This document shows, in pieces, positions 43,648-51,605 of a stretch of 64,000 nucleotides of DNA. The position numbers and the translations under genes were made by a program. The stretch's first letter is position 1. Each line of letters starts with the position of its first letter. The DNA is from Halovenus carboxidivorans (GTDB taxonomy: Archaea > Halobacteriota > Halobacteria > Halobacteriales > Haloarculaceae), in the NCBI RefSeq assembly GCF_009831575.1, contig NZ_WUUT01000002.1, positions 62,001-126,000 of the forward strand, given 5' to 3'. The notes beneath the pieces are model-generated. The model made no database searches and had not been told where the DNA came from. It saw only the letters and a program-made list of their open reading frames with translations.

Positions 43648-45132
43648 TCAGTTTTCGTCGGGGCTGTAGTTCGGCGCCTCGTCGGTGATGACGACGTCGT
43701 GTGGGTGACTCTCCTGCTGGCCGGCCGAGGAGACGCGGACGAACTCCGCGCGTTCCTTGAACACCGGAATCGATTCCGCGCCGACGTAACCCATCCCGGA
43801 CTGCATGCCGCCGACGAGTTGACGGAGTTCGGACTCCAGAGTTCCCTTGTAGGGGGTCGCCGCCTCGACACCTTCGGGGACGAACTCCTCGTCCTCGTCC
43901 TCGTCTTTGAGATAGCGGTCGCCGCCGCCGGACTGCATCGCGCCGACGCTGCCCATTCCGCGGTACTGCTTGTACTTCTTGCCGTTCATCGTGATGACGC
44001 GGCCGGGCGCTTCGTCGGTCCCCGCAAAGTACGACCCCATCATCACGGCGTCCGCGCCCGCGGCGATGGCCTTGATCGCGTCGCCGGAGTACCGGATACC
44101 GCCGTCTGCGATCACCGGCACGTCGTGCTGGTCGGCCACGTCGGCGACCTGCGCGATGGCGGTGATCTGGGGCATCCCGGCCCCGGTGACGACTCGGGTC
44201 GTACAGATCGATCCCGGGCCGATGCCGACCTTGACGCCGTCTGCGAAATCGATGACGTCCTCGGCGGCCTCTCGGGTCCCGATGTTCCCGACGACGACAT
44301 CAGCATCGACCTCCGCTTTGATCTCGCGAGCGCTCTCGATGACGTTCGCGTTGTGCGCGTGTGCACAGTCGATGAAGAGCACGTCGACACCCGCGTCGTC
44401 GGCGGCCTGAGCGCGGTCCATCTCGAAGGGACCGACTGCCGCGCCGGCGCGGAGGTGGCCGTCGTGGTCCCGGACCGCGTTGTCGTACTCGCGGCGCTGG
44501 AGGATACCCGCCATCGTCATCAGGCCGGTGAGGCGGTTGTCCTCGTCGACGATGGGGACCCGCTCGATTTTGTGCTCGTACATCAGTTCCAGCGCCTCAC
44601 GGGGGCTTACGTCCTCGCCAGCCGTGATGACCTCGTCGGTCATCGCCTCCCGGACCTCGTCGCTCTCGCCGACTTCGAGGTACGGCCGGATGTCCGTCCC
44701 GGAGATGATCCCGAGGACGTTGTCCTCGTCGTCGACGACCGGTGCTCCGGAGACGCCCGCCTCGTTCATCATCTGGTCGACCTCTCTGACGGTCTGTTCG
44801 GGATCGGCCGTCACGACATCGCGGATGATGAGTTCGTCGGCCTGTTTGATGCGCTCGATTTCGGCGACCATCGTCTCGATGTCCATGTTCCGGTGGAGGA
44901 CCCCGAGACCGCCGTGGCGGGCCATCTCGATGGCCATCTCACTTTCCGTGACGGTGTCCATCGCCGCCGACAACACGGGGATGTTGAGTCGGACGTTCTT
45001 CGAGACGCGAGTCGTCGTATCGGCTTCGTCGGGTTCGATAGCGCTCTCCTTCGGACGCAGGAGTACGTCGTCGAACGTCAGCGCCTCCGGAACCCGGAGT
45101 TTCTCTGAGAAAGGCTCGGAATTGTTCGCCAT
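43648..45132 (-). CDS. guaB: IMP dehydrogenase
   Basis: This enzyme oxidises IMP to XMP with NAD in GMP synthesis. The 494-aa protein has a TIM barrel split by a CBS pair (~95-205). The catalytic Cys is in [15 protein letters not shown] (~305-320), with the flap near [10 protein letters not shown]...[19 protein letters not shown] lies at the N-terminus. A minus-strand T-rich element lies 25-30 bases before the ATG. With purA in this window, both branches from IMP are represented. Confidence 0.95.
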   Translation of the reverse strand: MANNSEPFSEKLRVPEALTFDDVLLRPKESAIEPDEADTTTRVSKNVRLNIPVLSAAMDTVTESEMAIEMARHGGLGVLHRNMDIETMVAEIERIKQADELIIRDVVTADPEQTVREVDQMMNEAGVSGAPVVDDEDNVLGIISGTDIRPYLEVGESDEVREAMTDEVITAGEDVSPREALELMYEHKIERVPIVDEDNRLTGLMTMAGILQRREYDNAVRDHDGHLRAGAAVGPFEMDRAQAADDAGVDVLFIDCAHAHNANVIESAREIKAEVDADVVVGNIGTREAAEDVIDFADGVKVGIGPGSICTTRVVTGAGMPQITAIAQVADVADQHDVPVIADGGIRYSGDAIKAIAAGADAVMMGSYFAGTDEAPGRVITMNGKKYKQYRGMGSVGAMQSGGGDRYLKDEDEDEEFVPEGVEAATPYKGTLESELRQLVGGMQSGMGYVGAESIPVFKERAEFVRVSSAGQQESHPHDVVITDEAPNYSPDEN

Positions 45133-45390
45133 GTAAGCCGTCCGACTCCGGCGCTGAAAAACGTTGCGAGATGGACTGCAGTTCGGGATCTCGGTCGAGT
45201 GTGGGCAAACCGCACGCCAGCAGCCACCAACGGTGTATGGTATTAACCCACAGTTACGGAGCTACATTGCACGAGTCTGTACACAATTACCCCGAACTGA
45301 CCAACGAATGCCAACTGTTGGCGTCGGTTCGTGGCGTGTGTGTCCGCTTCTCACGCAATCATTTTAACCGGTAAAACAATATAATGAAAC

Positions 45391-45612
45391 ATGTACTCCG
45401 TTCGTCCCACCAGCGGAGGGAGCGCCCAGCAGACGAGTTTCGCGTACAGCGTGCCGAAGAGATTCACAGTGGGACACAATTTCACAACGGAGTGGCCGAA
45501 TTTCGGGGCGTGGTGGCAGTCGTCCACCGGTCGCAGCGCGGACGGCCCCGGAGCCCGCGCCGGGGGCGGAGAGTACCCACGGCTACGGGTGAGGGCCGCC
45601 GATAGCGTATGA
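45391..45612 (+). CDS. Possible small protein upstream of the DUF5794-type gene
   Basis: This is a 73-residue ORF with Trp, Gly and Arg but few acidic residues, which is unlike most proteins here. TTTTAACC at 45362-45369 lies about 25 bases before its ATG, a good leaderless-promoter distance, and its stop overlaps the next start. The promoter may instead serve the downstream gene with a long leader. The rest of 45133-45390 has no gene, only an AT-rich stretch near 45237. Confidence 0.3.
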   Translation: MYSVRPTSGGSAQQTSFAYSVPKRFTVGHNFTTEWPNFGAWWQSSTGRSADGPGARAGGGEYPRLRVRAADSV

Positions 45613-46511
45613 GTAGCTCCAGACACCCGCGTGCGCTCAACGTCGAGCGGTGGGTGAGCAGTTCGACTCGGCTGCTCGCCATCGTGATGGCGCTGCCGCT
45701 GTTCGACGGCGTCTTCGTCGCGCTCGTTCTCGGCGGCGCGCTGGATACCATCGTCGGCATCGTCGAGGTCGGACTGCTGGTCTTCGGCGGGAGCGCGATG
45801 GTCGCGGTGATCCTCGCCGAGATGGACGAGAGCCCGCGCGAACAGGCCAAAATCGTGCTGACGGTCGGGGCCGTTCTCGTCACCGGAGCGGCGATACAGG
45901 CCGCGCTCGCCCCGACGCTGGCGACGATGCTCGATATCGCCGTCTTCGAGCGCTTCGCGGCGCTGGTGATCCTCTCGGTCGCGGCGTCGACGGCGAGTTC
46001 CCGCGTCGGGGAGTACCTTCCCGGCCCGGGGATCATCATCCTGCTCGGTCTCGTCGCGAGTCTCTCCCCGTCGAACGTCGCGTTCACCGTCCAGACCGAG
46101 CCGTTGCTGATTGCGCGCGCGATGGGCGCTGCCGGCGTCGGCGTCGGGTTCGCCCTCGTGTTGGCACTGACCAGCCCGTGGCTGCGCAACGCCGTCGAAC
46201 TCGACCGGTTCCGGTTCGGGAGCGCCGTCGCCCTCGGCGTGCTCTCGCTGTCGGTGCTCGGTGTCCTCCCGAGCGAGGCCCCCGTCGCGCTGCTCGTCCT
46301 CGTCGTGACGGCAGTGCTGGCGTTCGACCCCGGCAGTGCACGCGAACGGGACGCGGTCTACCACCCCGACGACATCGACATCACGGCGGCGATGTCCGAC
46401 GGCGGACAGGAACAGGGCCTCGACACGACCACCCCGTCCGATCCGAGCGAGCAGACCCAGGCACCAGATCCGGAGCCCGACGAGCGGCAGGAACGGCTCC
46501 CCTGGCTGTGA
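45609..46511 (+). CDS. DUF5794-type haloarchaeal membrane protein
   Basis: This 300-aa protein has seven or eight hydrophobic segments over residues ~20-240 and a disordered acidic tail (~245-300). The opening VERWVSSSTRLLAIVMALPLFDGVFVALVLGGALDT matches a haloarchaeal family of unknown function that usually sits beside a small zinc-ribbon gene, as here. There is no transporter signature. The start overlaps the doubtful 73-aa ORF. Confidence 0.78.
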   Translation: MSSSRHPRALNVERWVSSSTRLLAIVMALPLFDGVFVALVLGGALDTIVGIVEVGLLVFGGSAMVAVILAEMDESPREQAKIVLTVGAVLVTGAAIQAALAPTLATMLDIAVFERFAALVILSVAASTASSRVGEYLPGPGIIILLGLVASLSPSNVAFTVQTEPLLIARAMGAAGVGVGFALVLALTSPWLRNAVELDRFRFGSAVALGVLSLSVLGVLPSEAPVALLVLVVTAVLAFDPGSARERDAVYHPDDIDITAAMSDGGQEQGLDTTTPSDPSEQTQAPDPEPDERQERLPWL

Positions 46512-46552
46512 GCGAGCGCCAACTCTTAGGACCGGGAGTGCCAGGTACAGAT

Positions 46553-46780
46553 ATGGCCGACAATCGCGTTGTGCAGGGGCGTATGGTCACTCCCAACAAG
46601 CTCGCGGAACTCATCGAAGGCGACGACGTGATGGACGCGGAACCCATCTCCGACGCCGACCGCACGTGTCCCGACTGCGGCGGCGACGTGCTGGAGGTCG
46701 GGTACATGCCGTCGGCGATGGAGTTCGTCACCGGCTGGAAGTGCCAGGAGTGTGACTGGAGCGAGACGGACCGGGACTGA
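46553..46780 (+). CDS. DUF5795-type small zinc-ribbon protein
   Basis: This 75-aa protein has a Cys4 zinc ribbon (CPDCGGDVLEVG...WKCQECDWSE, ~39-70) after an acidic N-terminal part that begins MADNRVVQGRMVTPNKLAELIEGDDV. It forms a conserved pair with the upstream membrane protein. The role is unknown. It lies 48 bases before tRNA-Trp. Confidence 0.78.
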   Translation: MADNRVVQGRMVTPNKLAELIEGDDVMDAEPISDADRTCPDCGGDVLEVGYMPSAMEFVTGWKCQECDWSETDRD

Positions 46781-46865
46781 CCCGCAACCGAAATCCATTT
46801 AGGAGAACTTACCCAACGTGTGTCTGCGGGCTCGTGGCCTAGTCCGGGAAGGCGGCTGACTCCAG

Positions 46866-46968
46866 AGGCTACGTGCCAGGGACGAAACTCCAGCTGATAT
46901 ACTGAGCGGACGGCTGATCACCGACCGCGCTGATGACCCTCTGGAGTTCCGAGGCACACACCGGAGAT
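46866..46968 (+). ncRNA. Box C/D guide RNA inside tRNA-Trp intron
   Basis: These 103 bases lie between the two tRNA exons. TGATGA (46931-46936) and CTGA (46902-46905) are C- and D-type boxes. The stretch ctctggagt after box C is complementary to exon sequence around the anticodon (actccagag), as expected for a guide acting on its own pre-tRNA. Confidence 0.75.
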
Positions 46969-46990
46969 ATCAGCCGATCGGGGGTTCAAA

Positions 46991-47004
46991 TCCCTCCGAG
47001 CCCA
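46991..47004 (+). repeat. attL of tRNA-Trp element
   Basis: The 3' end of tRNA-Trp (tccctccgagccca) is repeated exactly at 48999-49012. Confidence 0.88.
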
Positions 47005-47071
47005 TTCCGTTCTTCAACCTTACGCAGGGTTTTACCAACAGGTTCGTCCAGCGGTTCAGGGGGTGGTCCGC

Positions 47072-47185
47072 GTGAGTATCGAATCCATCCCCTTCGACCC
47101 GGATCACTGCCGTTACTGCGGTAAGACCATCGAAACCGAGGGGCAACCCTGTCCAGCGCAGACTAAGGGGGTGTGTCGGCCGTGA
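47072..47185 (+). CDS. Tiny zinc-knuckle protein (37 aa)
   Basis: From GTG 47072, this 37-residue protein has HCRYCGK (~12-18) and two later cysteines (CPAQTKGVC, ~27-35), enough for one zinc site. Its stop overlaps the next start as GTGA. It is the first gene of the mini-element operon and its function is unknown. The GTG start is inferred from the overlap pattern of the chain. Confidence 0.6.
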   Translation: MSIESIPFDPDHCRYCGKTIETEGQPCPAQTKGVCRP

Positions 47186-47424
47186 GTACCGACGAGTCGA
47201 CCCCGGACACCGCCACCATCGAAACGACGACCAGCCCGCTCACCTTCCCCGACGGCTTCGAGATGGGCCAGTCGTGGCAGCGGGCGCAGACCGAGCGAAA
47301 TCGGGGCGGCTGGATCAACGACGCCGAGCGCATGGTCTGGTTCGACGACGAGCAGGACGAGCGAGCCGTCCGGGCGCTCGGCGACGTTCGGCAGACGCAC
47401 CTTTCGCGGAGGTGGTGGACGTGA
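47182..47424 (+). CDS. Small mini-element protein (80 aa)
   Basis: From GTG 47182, this protein has a Thr/Ser/Glu-rich start, then a compact part with FEMGQSWQRAQTERNRGGW and an acidic helix ending in RRWWT. It overlaps both neighbours by GTGA. It resembles small accessory proteins of haloarchaeal proviruses in size and charge but matches no known motif. Confidence 0.62.
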   Translation: MSTDESTPDTATIETTTSPLTFPDGFEMGQSWQRAQTERNRGGWINDAERMVWFDDEQDERAVRALGDVRQTHLSRRWWT

Positions 47425-47543
47425 CGGCCTCGCAGACGGGTCTTTTCGACTACGAGCCGGACACGCCCGAGGATATCATCGAGCGCGTTCAGACGGCCGC
47501 ACAGGACGCACTCGACGCGCAGGGGGTAACTGTCGATGTCTGA
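47421..47543 (+). CDS. Small acidic mini-element protein (40 aa)
   Basis: From GTG 47421, this protein has a short extended start (TGLFDYEPDTPED) and one amphipathic helix (IIERVQTAAQDALDAQG). Such single-helix acidic proteins could bind a partner, but no role can be assigned. The next ATG (47536) overlaps its last codons. Confidence 0.58.
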   Translation: MTASQTGLFDYEPDTPEDIIERVQTAAQDALDAQGVTVDV

Positions 47544-47703
47544 GTGCTGTCCCTACTGCGGCCGCGAGTACGAGACGCCAACCGGCCTGTACACTCACGC
47601 GCTGACCGAGCACCGGGCCGCCGTGCTCTCGGTCTGGACCGACGAGCACGGGATCAGCCCGACCCAGACCGGCCAGCAGTCGCTACGCGAGGTGACAGCA
47701 TGA
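47536..47703 (+). CDS. C2H2 zinc-finger protein of int operon
   Basis: This 55-aa protein is a single classical C2H2 finger: CPYCGREYETPTGLYTHALTEH (Cys5, Cys8, His21, His26). A short charged tail follows. It probably binds the attachment-site DNA or integrase. In gene order it matches the zinc-finger gene at 8747 in the tRNA-Pro element. Confidence 0.72.
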   Translation: MSECCPYCGREYETPTGLYTHALTEHRAAVLSVWTDEHGISPTQTGQQSLREVTA

Positions 47704-47873
47704 AGGGCTACTACGCCGTTCTCATCAACACAGAGACCGGGACGAGCGTTTGCTTTGGTCCCGTGAGATCGCACTTGGCGGAAGGGACTGCCGCCCGAGC
47801 AGACGAACGAGACGATCTCGTAACCGGCGTTGTCGGTCGTCGAGACGGCGGTGTGCGAGGTGGTCAGGCGTGA
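47700..47873 (+). CDS. 57-aa protein directly upstream of int
   Basis: This small protein begins with a beta hairpin (MKGYYAVLINTETGTSVCFG) and continues basic and Gly-rich. ATGA at its start and GTGA at its end couple it to both neighbours. By position it corresponds to the 43-aa gene ahead of int in the other element and to an SNJ2 accessory protein. Confidence 0.65.
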   Translation: MKGYYAVLINTETGTSVCFGPVRSHLAEGTAARADERDDLVTGVVGRRDGGVRGGQA

Positions 47874-48937
47874 CCCCGACAGCCGCAGACTCCGGCCCCG
47901 AAGACATGCCGATCTCGAAGGCTGTTGATCGGTTCATCCGCAAGCGCAGGACCGACGCTGCCGACCGAACACTTCGCTCGTACCGGAGTCGTCTTGGCCA
48001 GTTCGCCGGCTGGTGCGACCAGCAGGGCATCGAGACGATTGGCGAGCTGACCGCGTGGCACATCGACGAGTACGACATGTACCAGCGCGAGCAGGGCGCG
48101 GCCCCGACGACGATCAAGGGCCGCCTATCGACGCTGTCGGTCTTCCTGGAGTACTGCGCGAACATCGGCGCTGTCGACGAGGAGCTACCCGAGAGTATCG
48201 ACGTGCCGACGCTCTCGGCCGAGCAGGAGCAGAGTGAGGAACGACTCGCCGAGGAGGATGCACTCGCGGCGCTGTCGTTCTTCCGCGACTCTCGAATCTA
48301 CTTCGGGAAACCGATGCATGCCTTCCTCGAAATCGCTTGGCACACCGGCGCTCGGATGGGTAGCCTTCTCGCCCTCGATCTCGGCGACTACAACCCGGAC
48401 GAGCAGTACGTCGAGTTCGTCCACCGGCCGAGCACGGACACGCCGCTGAAGAACAAGACGGACGGCGAGAGACTGGTCGGACTGGCCGATCCGGTCTGTG
48501 AGGCGCTGAATGTCTACATCGACCGCGAGCGGTACGACAAGCGCGACGAGCACGGCCGAGAACCGCTGTTCTGCGCGAGACAGGGCCGCCCGTCGTTCTC
48601 GACGGTCCGGGCGTGGTCCTATCAGGCTACGCAGCCGTGCCTGTGGGACGAGTGCCCCCACAGTCGCCGCCGCGAGTCCTGTGAGTGGACCCAGCGGACA
48701 CACTTGAGTAAGTGCCCGTCGTCGAGGTCGCCGCACCGAGTCCGAACGGGTAGCATCACATGGCAACTGAACCGCGGGCTGGATATCGAGATCGTCGCCG
48801 AGCGGGTGAACGCGAGTCCGTCGGTGATTCGGAAGCATTACGATCAGGCGACCGGCCGCGAGGAGTTCGAGGAGCGACGACGAGCCGCGGAGACGGCTCT
48901 CGACATCGACAACAACGAGGAAGACAACGATTCATGA
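47870..48937 (+). CDS. int: SNJ2-type tyrosine integrase of mini-element
   Basis: This 355-aa recombinase (GTG 47870) belongs to the same group as the integrase at 9072. The catalytic residues are Arg162 (HTGARMGSL), H289-x-x-R292 (SPHRVRTGS) and Tyr324 (RKHYDQ). The Cys4 insertion is at Cys257, 262, 271 and 282. TDTPLKNKTDGERLVGL matches a TDTPLKNSLEGERPVGL stretch in the other enzyme, so they share a recent family but are far from identical. It ends 61 bases before attR. A longer open frame (47750) is shadow. Confidence 0.9.
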   Translation: MTPTAADSGPEDMPISKAVDRFIRKRRTDAADRTLRSYRSRLGQFAGWCDQQGIETIGELTAWHIDEYDMYQREQGAAPTTIKGRLSTLSVFLEYCANIGAVDEELPESIDVPTLSAEQEQSEERLAEEDALAALSFFRDSRIYFGKPMHAFLEIAWHTGARMGSLLALDLGDYNPDEQYVEFVHRPSTDTPLKNKTDGERLVGLADPVCEALNVYIDRERYDKRDEHGREPLFCARQGRPSFSTVRAWSYQATQPCLWDECPHSRRRESCEWTQRTHLSKCPSSRSPHRVRTGSITWQLNRGLDIEIVAERVNASPSVIRKHYDQATGREEFEERRRAAETALDIDNNEEDNDS

Positions 48938-48998
48938 CCCGAGATATCAGAAACTCAGAACACCCGAGTACAGTGCTGCAAAACGTCAGCTACGGCGT

Positions 48999-49012
48999 TC
49001 CCTCCGAGCCCA
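48999..49012 (+). repeat. attR of tRNA-Trp element
   Basis: This is an exact 14-bp copy of the tRNA-Trp 3' end. The bases after it differ from those following the tRNA gene. Confidence 0.88.
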
Positions 49013-49148
49013 CTAACTTCTGCCGCGAACTACTGTGGGCGGAAAGTATAACACGAGATGGATTGGGACACAAACCAGCGAGAGCAATACACATGTTCTG
49101 CGCTGTAAGTCACCCATAACGACGACGGGAGTCTCCTTCCCATTGTGT

Positions 49149-49388
49149 GTGCCGGATCAAACGACGAACGCTGAGAAACTCGACAGAGATGCTGTCGCCG
49201 ATCGGCTGACGGATCTCACGGAGGAACTCAGGGCTGGGGAGAACGTGACCGTCAGTGTTGGCAACAAGGACATGGTACTCACTCCGCCGGAAACAGTCGG
49301 GTACAAAATCGACGTGATCAAGAAACAGTCGCGGTTCCGCGGGAACCATGAAACCGTCAGAATCGAGATCGACTGGAAACCTCGGTGA
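49149..49388 (+). CDS. Amphi-Trp domain protein
   Basis: This 79-aa protein matches the haloarchaeal amphi-Trp pattern: a helix DRDAVADRLTDLTEELRAGENVTVSVG, strands VLTPPETVGYKIDV, and a final amphipathic strand VRIEIDWKP with the name-giving Trp. Its function is unknown. No ATG is available, so GTG 49149 is the likely start (TTG 49143 also fits). It is the first chromosomal gene after the mini-element. Confidence 0.72.
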   Translation: MPDQTTNAEKLDRDAVADRLTDLTEELRAGENVTVSVGNKDMVLTPPETVGYKIDVIKKQSRFRGNHETVRIEIDWKPR

Positions 49389-49415
49389 CCGCCTGTCTGG
49401 CTCTCCTGATCACCC

Positions 49416-51527
49416 CTACTGCGCGTCGACGACAGCCACTCCGGCGAGGTTCACGATGTCCCTCATCTCGTTGCCACGCTGGGAGACGTGACCGGCTTAT
49501 CCATCCCAACGAGTATCGGTCCGACGGCGTCGGCATCACCTAGTCGGTGGAGGTGTTTGTAGCCGATGTTGCCAACTTCGAGGTTCGGGAAAACGAGCAC
49601 ATTCTCCGGGTCGTCTAGCTCGGCGAACTCGTAGGTTCCGGAAGCATCTCGTTGACGATAGCGGTGTCTGCCTGCATCTCCCCGTCAACGGGGAAATCAG
49701 CCGTCTCGTCCTTCTGCAGTCGACGGGCGGCCTCGCATGGCTCTCGAGTCCCGTCGTTGTCGACGGTCCCGAAGTTGGAGTACGAGAGCAGCGCCACTCG
49801 CGGCTCAACGTTGAACTGTCTGGCGAGGCTGCGGTGTGGCGAGTGACTTCGTCCAACACGTCTGCCGTTGGGTTCTGGTTCACAGTGGCGTCGGCACAGA
49901 ACACCACGCGGTTTTGGAAAGTGAGCATGTAGACGCCGGCCGCGTAATTGTCGTCAGGAGCGGTTCCGATCACCTGCAGCGGCGGCCGGAGTGCGGAGGG
50001 GTAGTGATGAGTCAGGGCGGTCAGCAGCGCGTCGGCGTCAGCGGTCTCCACCATCGCACTGCCGAGGTAGTTGCTGGCCTGAATCAGATCGTCGGCTTCA
50101 CGGCGGGTCACACCCTTTCGCTTGCGGAGTTCGTACAAGCGGTCGGTGTACGCATCGAAGTTGTCTTCACCCGGATCGACGATTTCGGGGTTGTAACTCA
50201 GCCCGAGTCGCTCCATCTGCGCACATATTTCCCTCCGCTCGCCGACGAGCACAGCCGATGAGCACAGGGTCGGCGATGCCTATCAACTGGTAGGCGGCCC
50301 GGATCATCTTCTCGTCGTCGCCCTCCGCGAGCACGACTTGCTTCGGATCACTTTTCGCTTTGTTGAGGAAGACGCGTTTCATCTCGCGGGATTTGCCGAG
50401 GCGAGCTTCGAGTTCCTCGACCTAAGCATCGATGTTGATCGATCTGCGGGCGGCGCCGGGAACGTCTTTCATAGGGAGTTTGGCCAGCGCCTCGGTCCTG
50501 GCGACTTTCATCTCTTCGTTGATCTCGGTGGCTCGAACGTCCAGCGCACCGCAGGACGGAACGGAAAGCCCACACGTTGTTGACTTGATTCGGGTAATCT
50601 GACCGACCCGTCGCCGTGATCACGCCGTCGCGGGCCGCCTTCGCCTGCCCGTAGCCAATCTCCGGTTCAGGGTTCGCCATCGCGAAGATGATCGGATTGT
50701 CGGCCATCGAGCGGACCATCTCCTCGTCGACGATCTTACCGACGGTCCAACGAAGACGTTTGCGCCCGATATGGCGTCGGCGAGATCACTGGGCGGTCGA
50801 TTACTGGCGAACTCGCGGGTGAATTCGTTCAGATCTCCCGTCTCAGCCCGCTGCTCTGTCAGGATCCTGTCGATGTCACACGTCGTGATGTTCTCCCGTT
50901 GGACCCCCAGCGAGACGTAGAATCTGGCGGTAGCGGTCGCGGCAGCACCGGCCCCGGCGAAGGCCACATCGAGATTCGACACATCCTTCTCAGCGAGATC
51001 GACCGCGTTGAGCAGCGCGGCGTCGGAGATGATTGCAGTGTCGTGCTGATCATCGTGGGACACGAGGATATCTAACTGGTCGGAGAGACACCGTTCGACT
51101 TCGAAACACTCGGGGGGCGCGGTGTCCTTGAGGTTGATTCCGCCGAACGTCGGCTCCGACGTCGCAGTCAAACGGACCATTTCGTCAGCGTCGTCCGCTT
51201 CTATTTCTACTCGAACATGTCGATATCGGCGAATTATTTGAAGAGCACGCCTTTACCCTCCATCATAGGCTTAGATGCTTCGGGTCCGATGTCGCCCAGC
51301 CCCAACACTGCTGAACCGTTCGAGACGACGCCGACGGGGTCGCCTCTGGCAGTATACGTGAACGCCTGTTCCGTGTCGTCGGCGATTCGCTCACAGGGGG
51401 CGGCGACGCCGGAGGAATACGTCAGCGAGAGGTCTCACTGGGTGTCCGTCGGCTTGGTCGTCGAAATCTCTATCTTTCCTGGTAGATCACTGCTATGAAA
51501 CCCTAACGCGCCTTCTTTCAGTTCCAT
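49416..51527 (-). pseudogene. Decayed NADP malic enzyme / PTA-like gene (maeB type)
   Basis: Fragments in several frames line up with one malic enzyme with its C-terminal phosphotransacetylase-like domain. From ATG 51527 come PGKIEISTTKPTDTQ, then [13 protein letters not shown] and [40 protein letters not shown] and VAFAGAGAAATATARFYVSLG follow, then [35 protein letters not shown] and finally [24 protein letters not shown]. In-frame stops lie at 51435-51437 (TGA) and 51234-51236 (TAA), and there are at least four frame changes. About 2.1 kb remains where an intact gene would be ~2.25 kb. Confidence 0.85.
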
Positions 51528-51605
51528 AGCGGAGTATCCACTCCTGTGATAATAAAGCGACACCCGTTTTGCTTGAGTGGAGCCGCTGAGTTCGTTCTGG
51601 GAGAT

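Larger units (their letters stand above)
46828..47004 (+). tRNA. tRNA-Trp(CCA) with 103-base intron
   Basis: The 5' exon is 46828-46865 (acceptor GGGCTCG, D-arm, anticodon CCA at 46862-46864). The 3' exon is 46969-47004 (TCAGC anticodon stem, T-arm GGGGG-TTCAAAT-CCCTC, acceptor CGAGCCC, discriminator A). The intron follows position 37, the usual archaeal bulge-helix-bulge site. It carries a C/D guide RNA layout with a clear box C TGATGA at 46931-46936 and a CTGA box at 46902-46905. In Haloferax the same intron directs 2'-O-methylation of tRNA-Trp positions 34 and 39. Confidence 0.93.
46991..49012. mobile_element. 2.0 kb mini integrative element in tRNA-Trp
   Basis: It is bounded by the 14-bp repeats tccctccgagccca (46991-47004 and 48999-49012). 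It encodes six genes in one overlapping chain: five tiny proteins and a tyrosine integrase. No Rep, virion or transfer gene is present. It is either a reduced remnant or a satellite that needs another element to move between cells. Confidence 0.87.
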
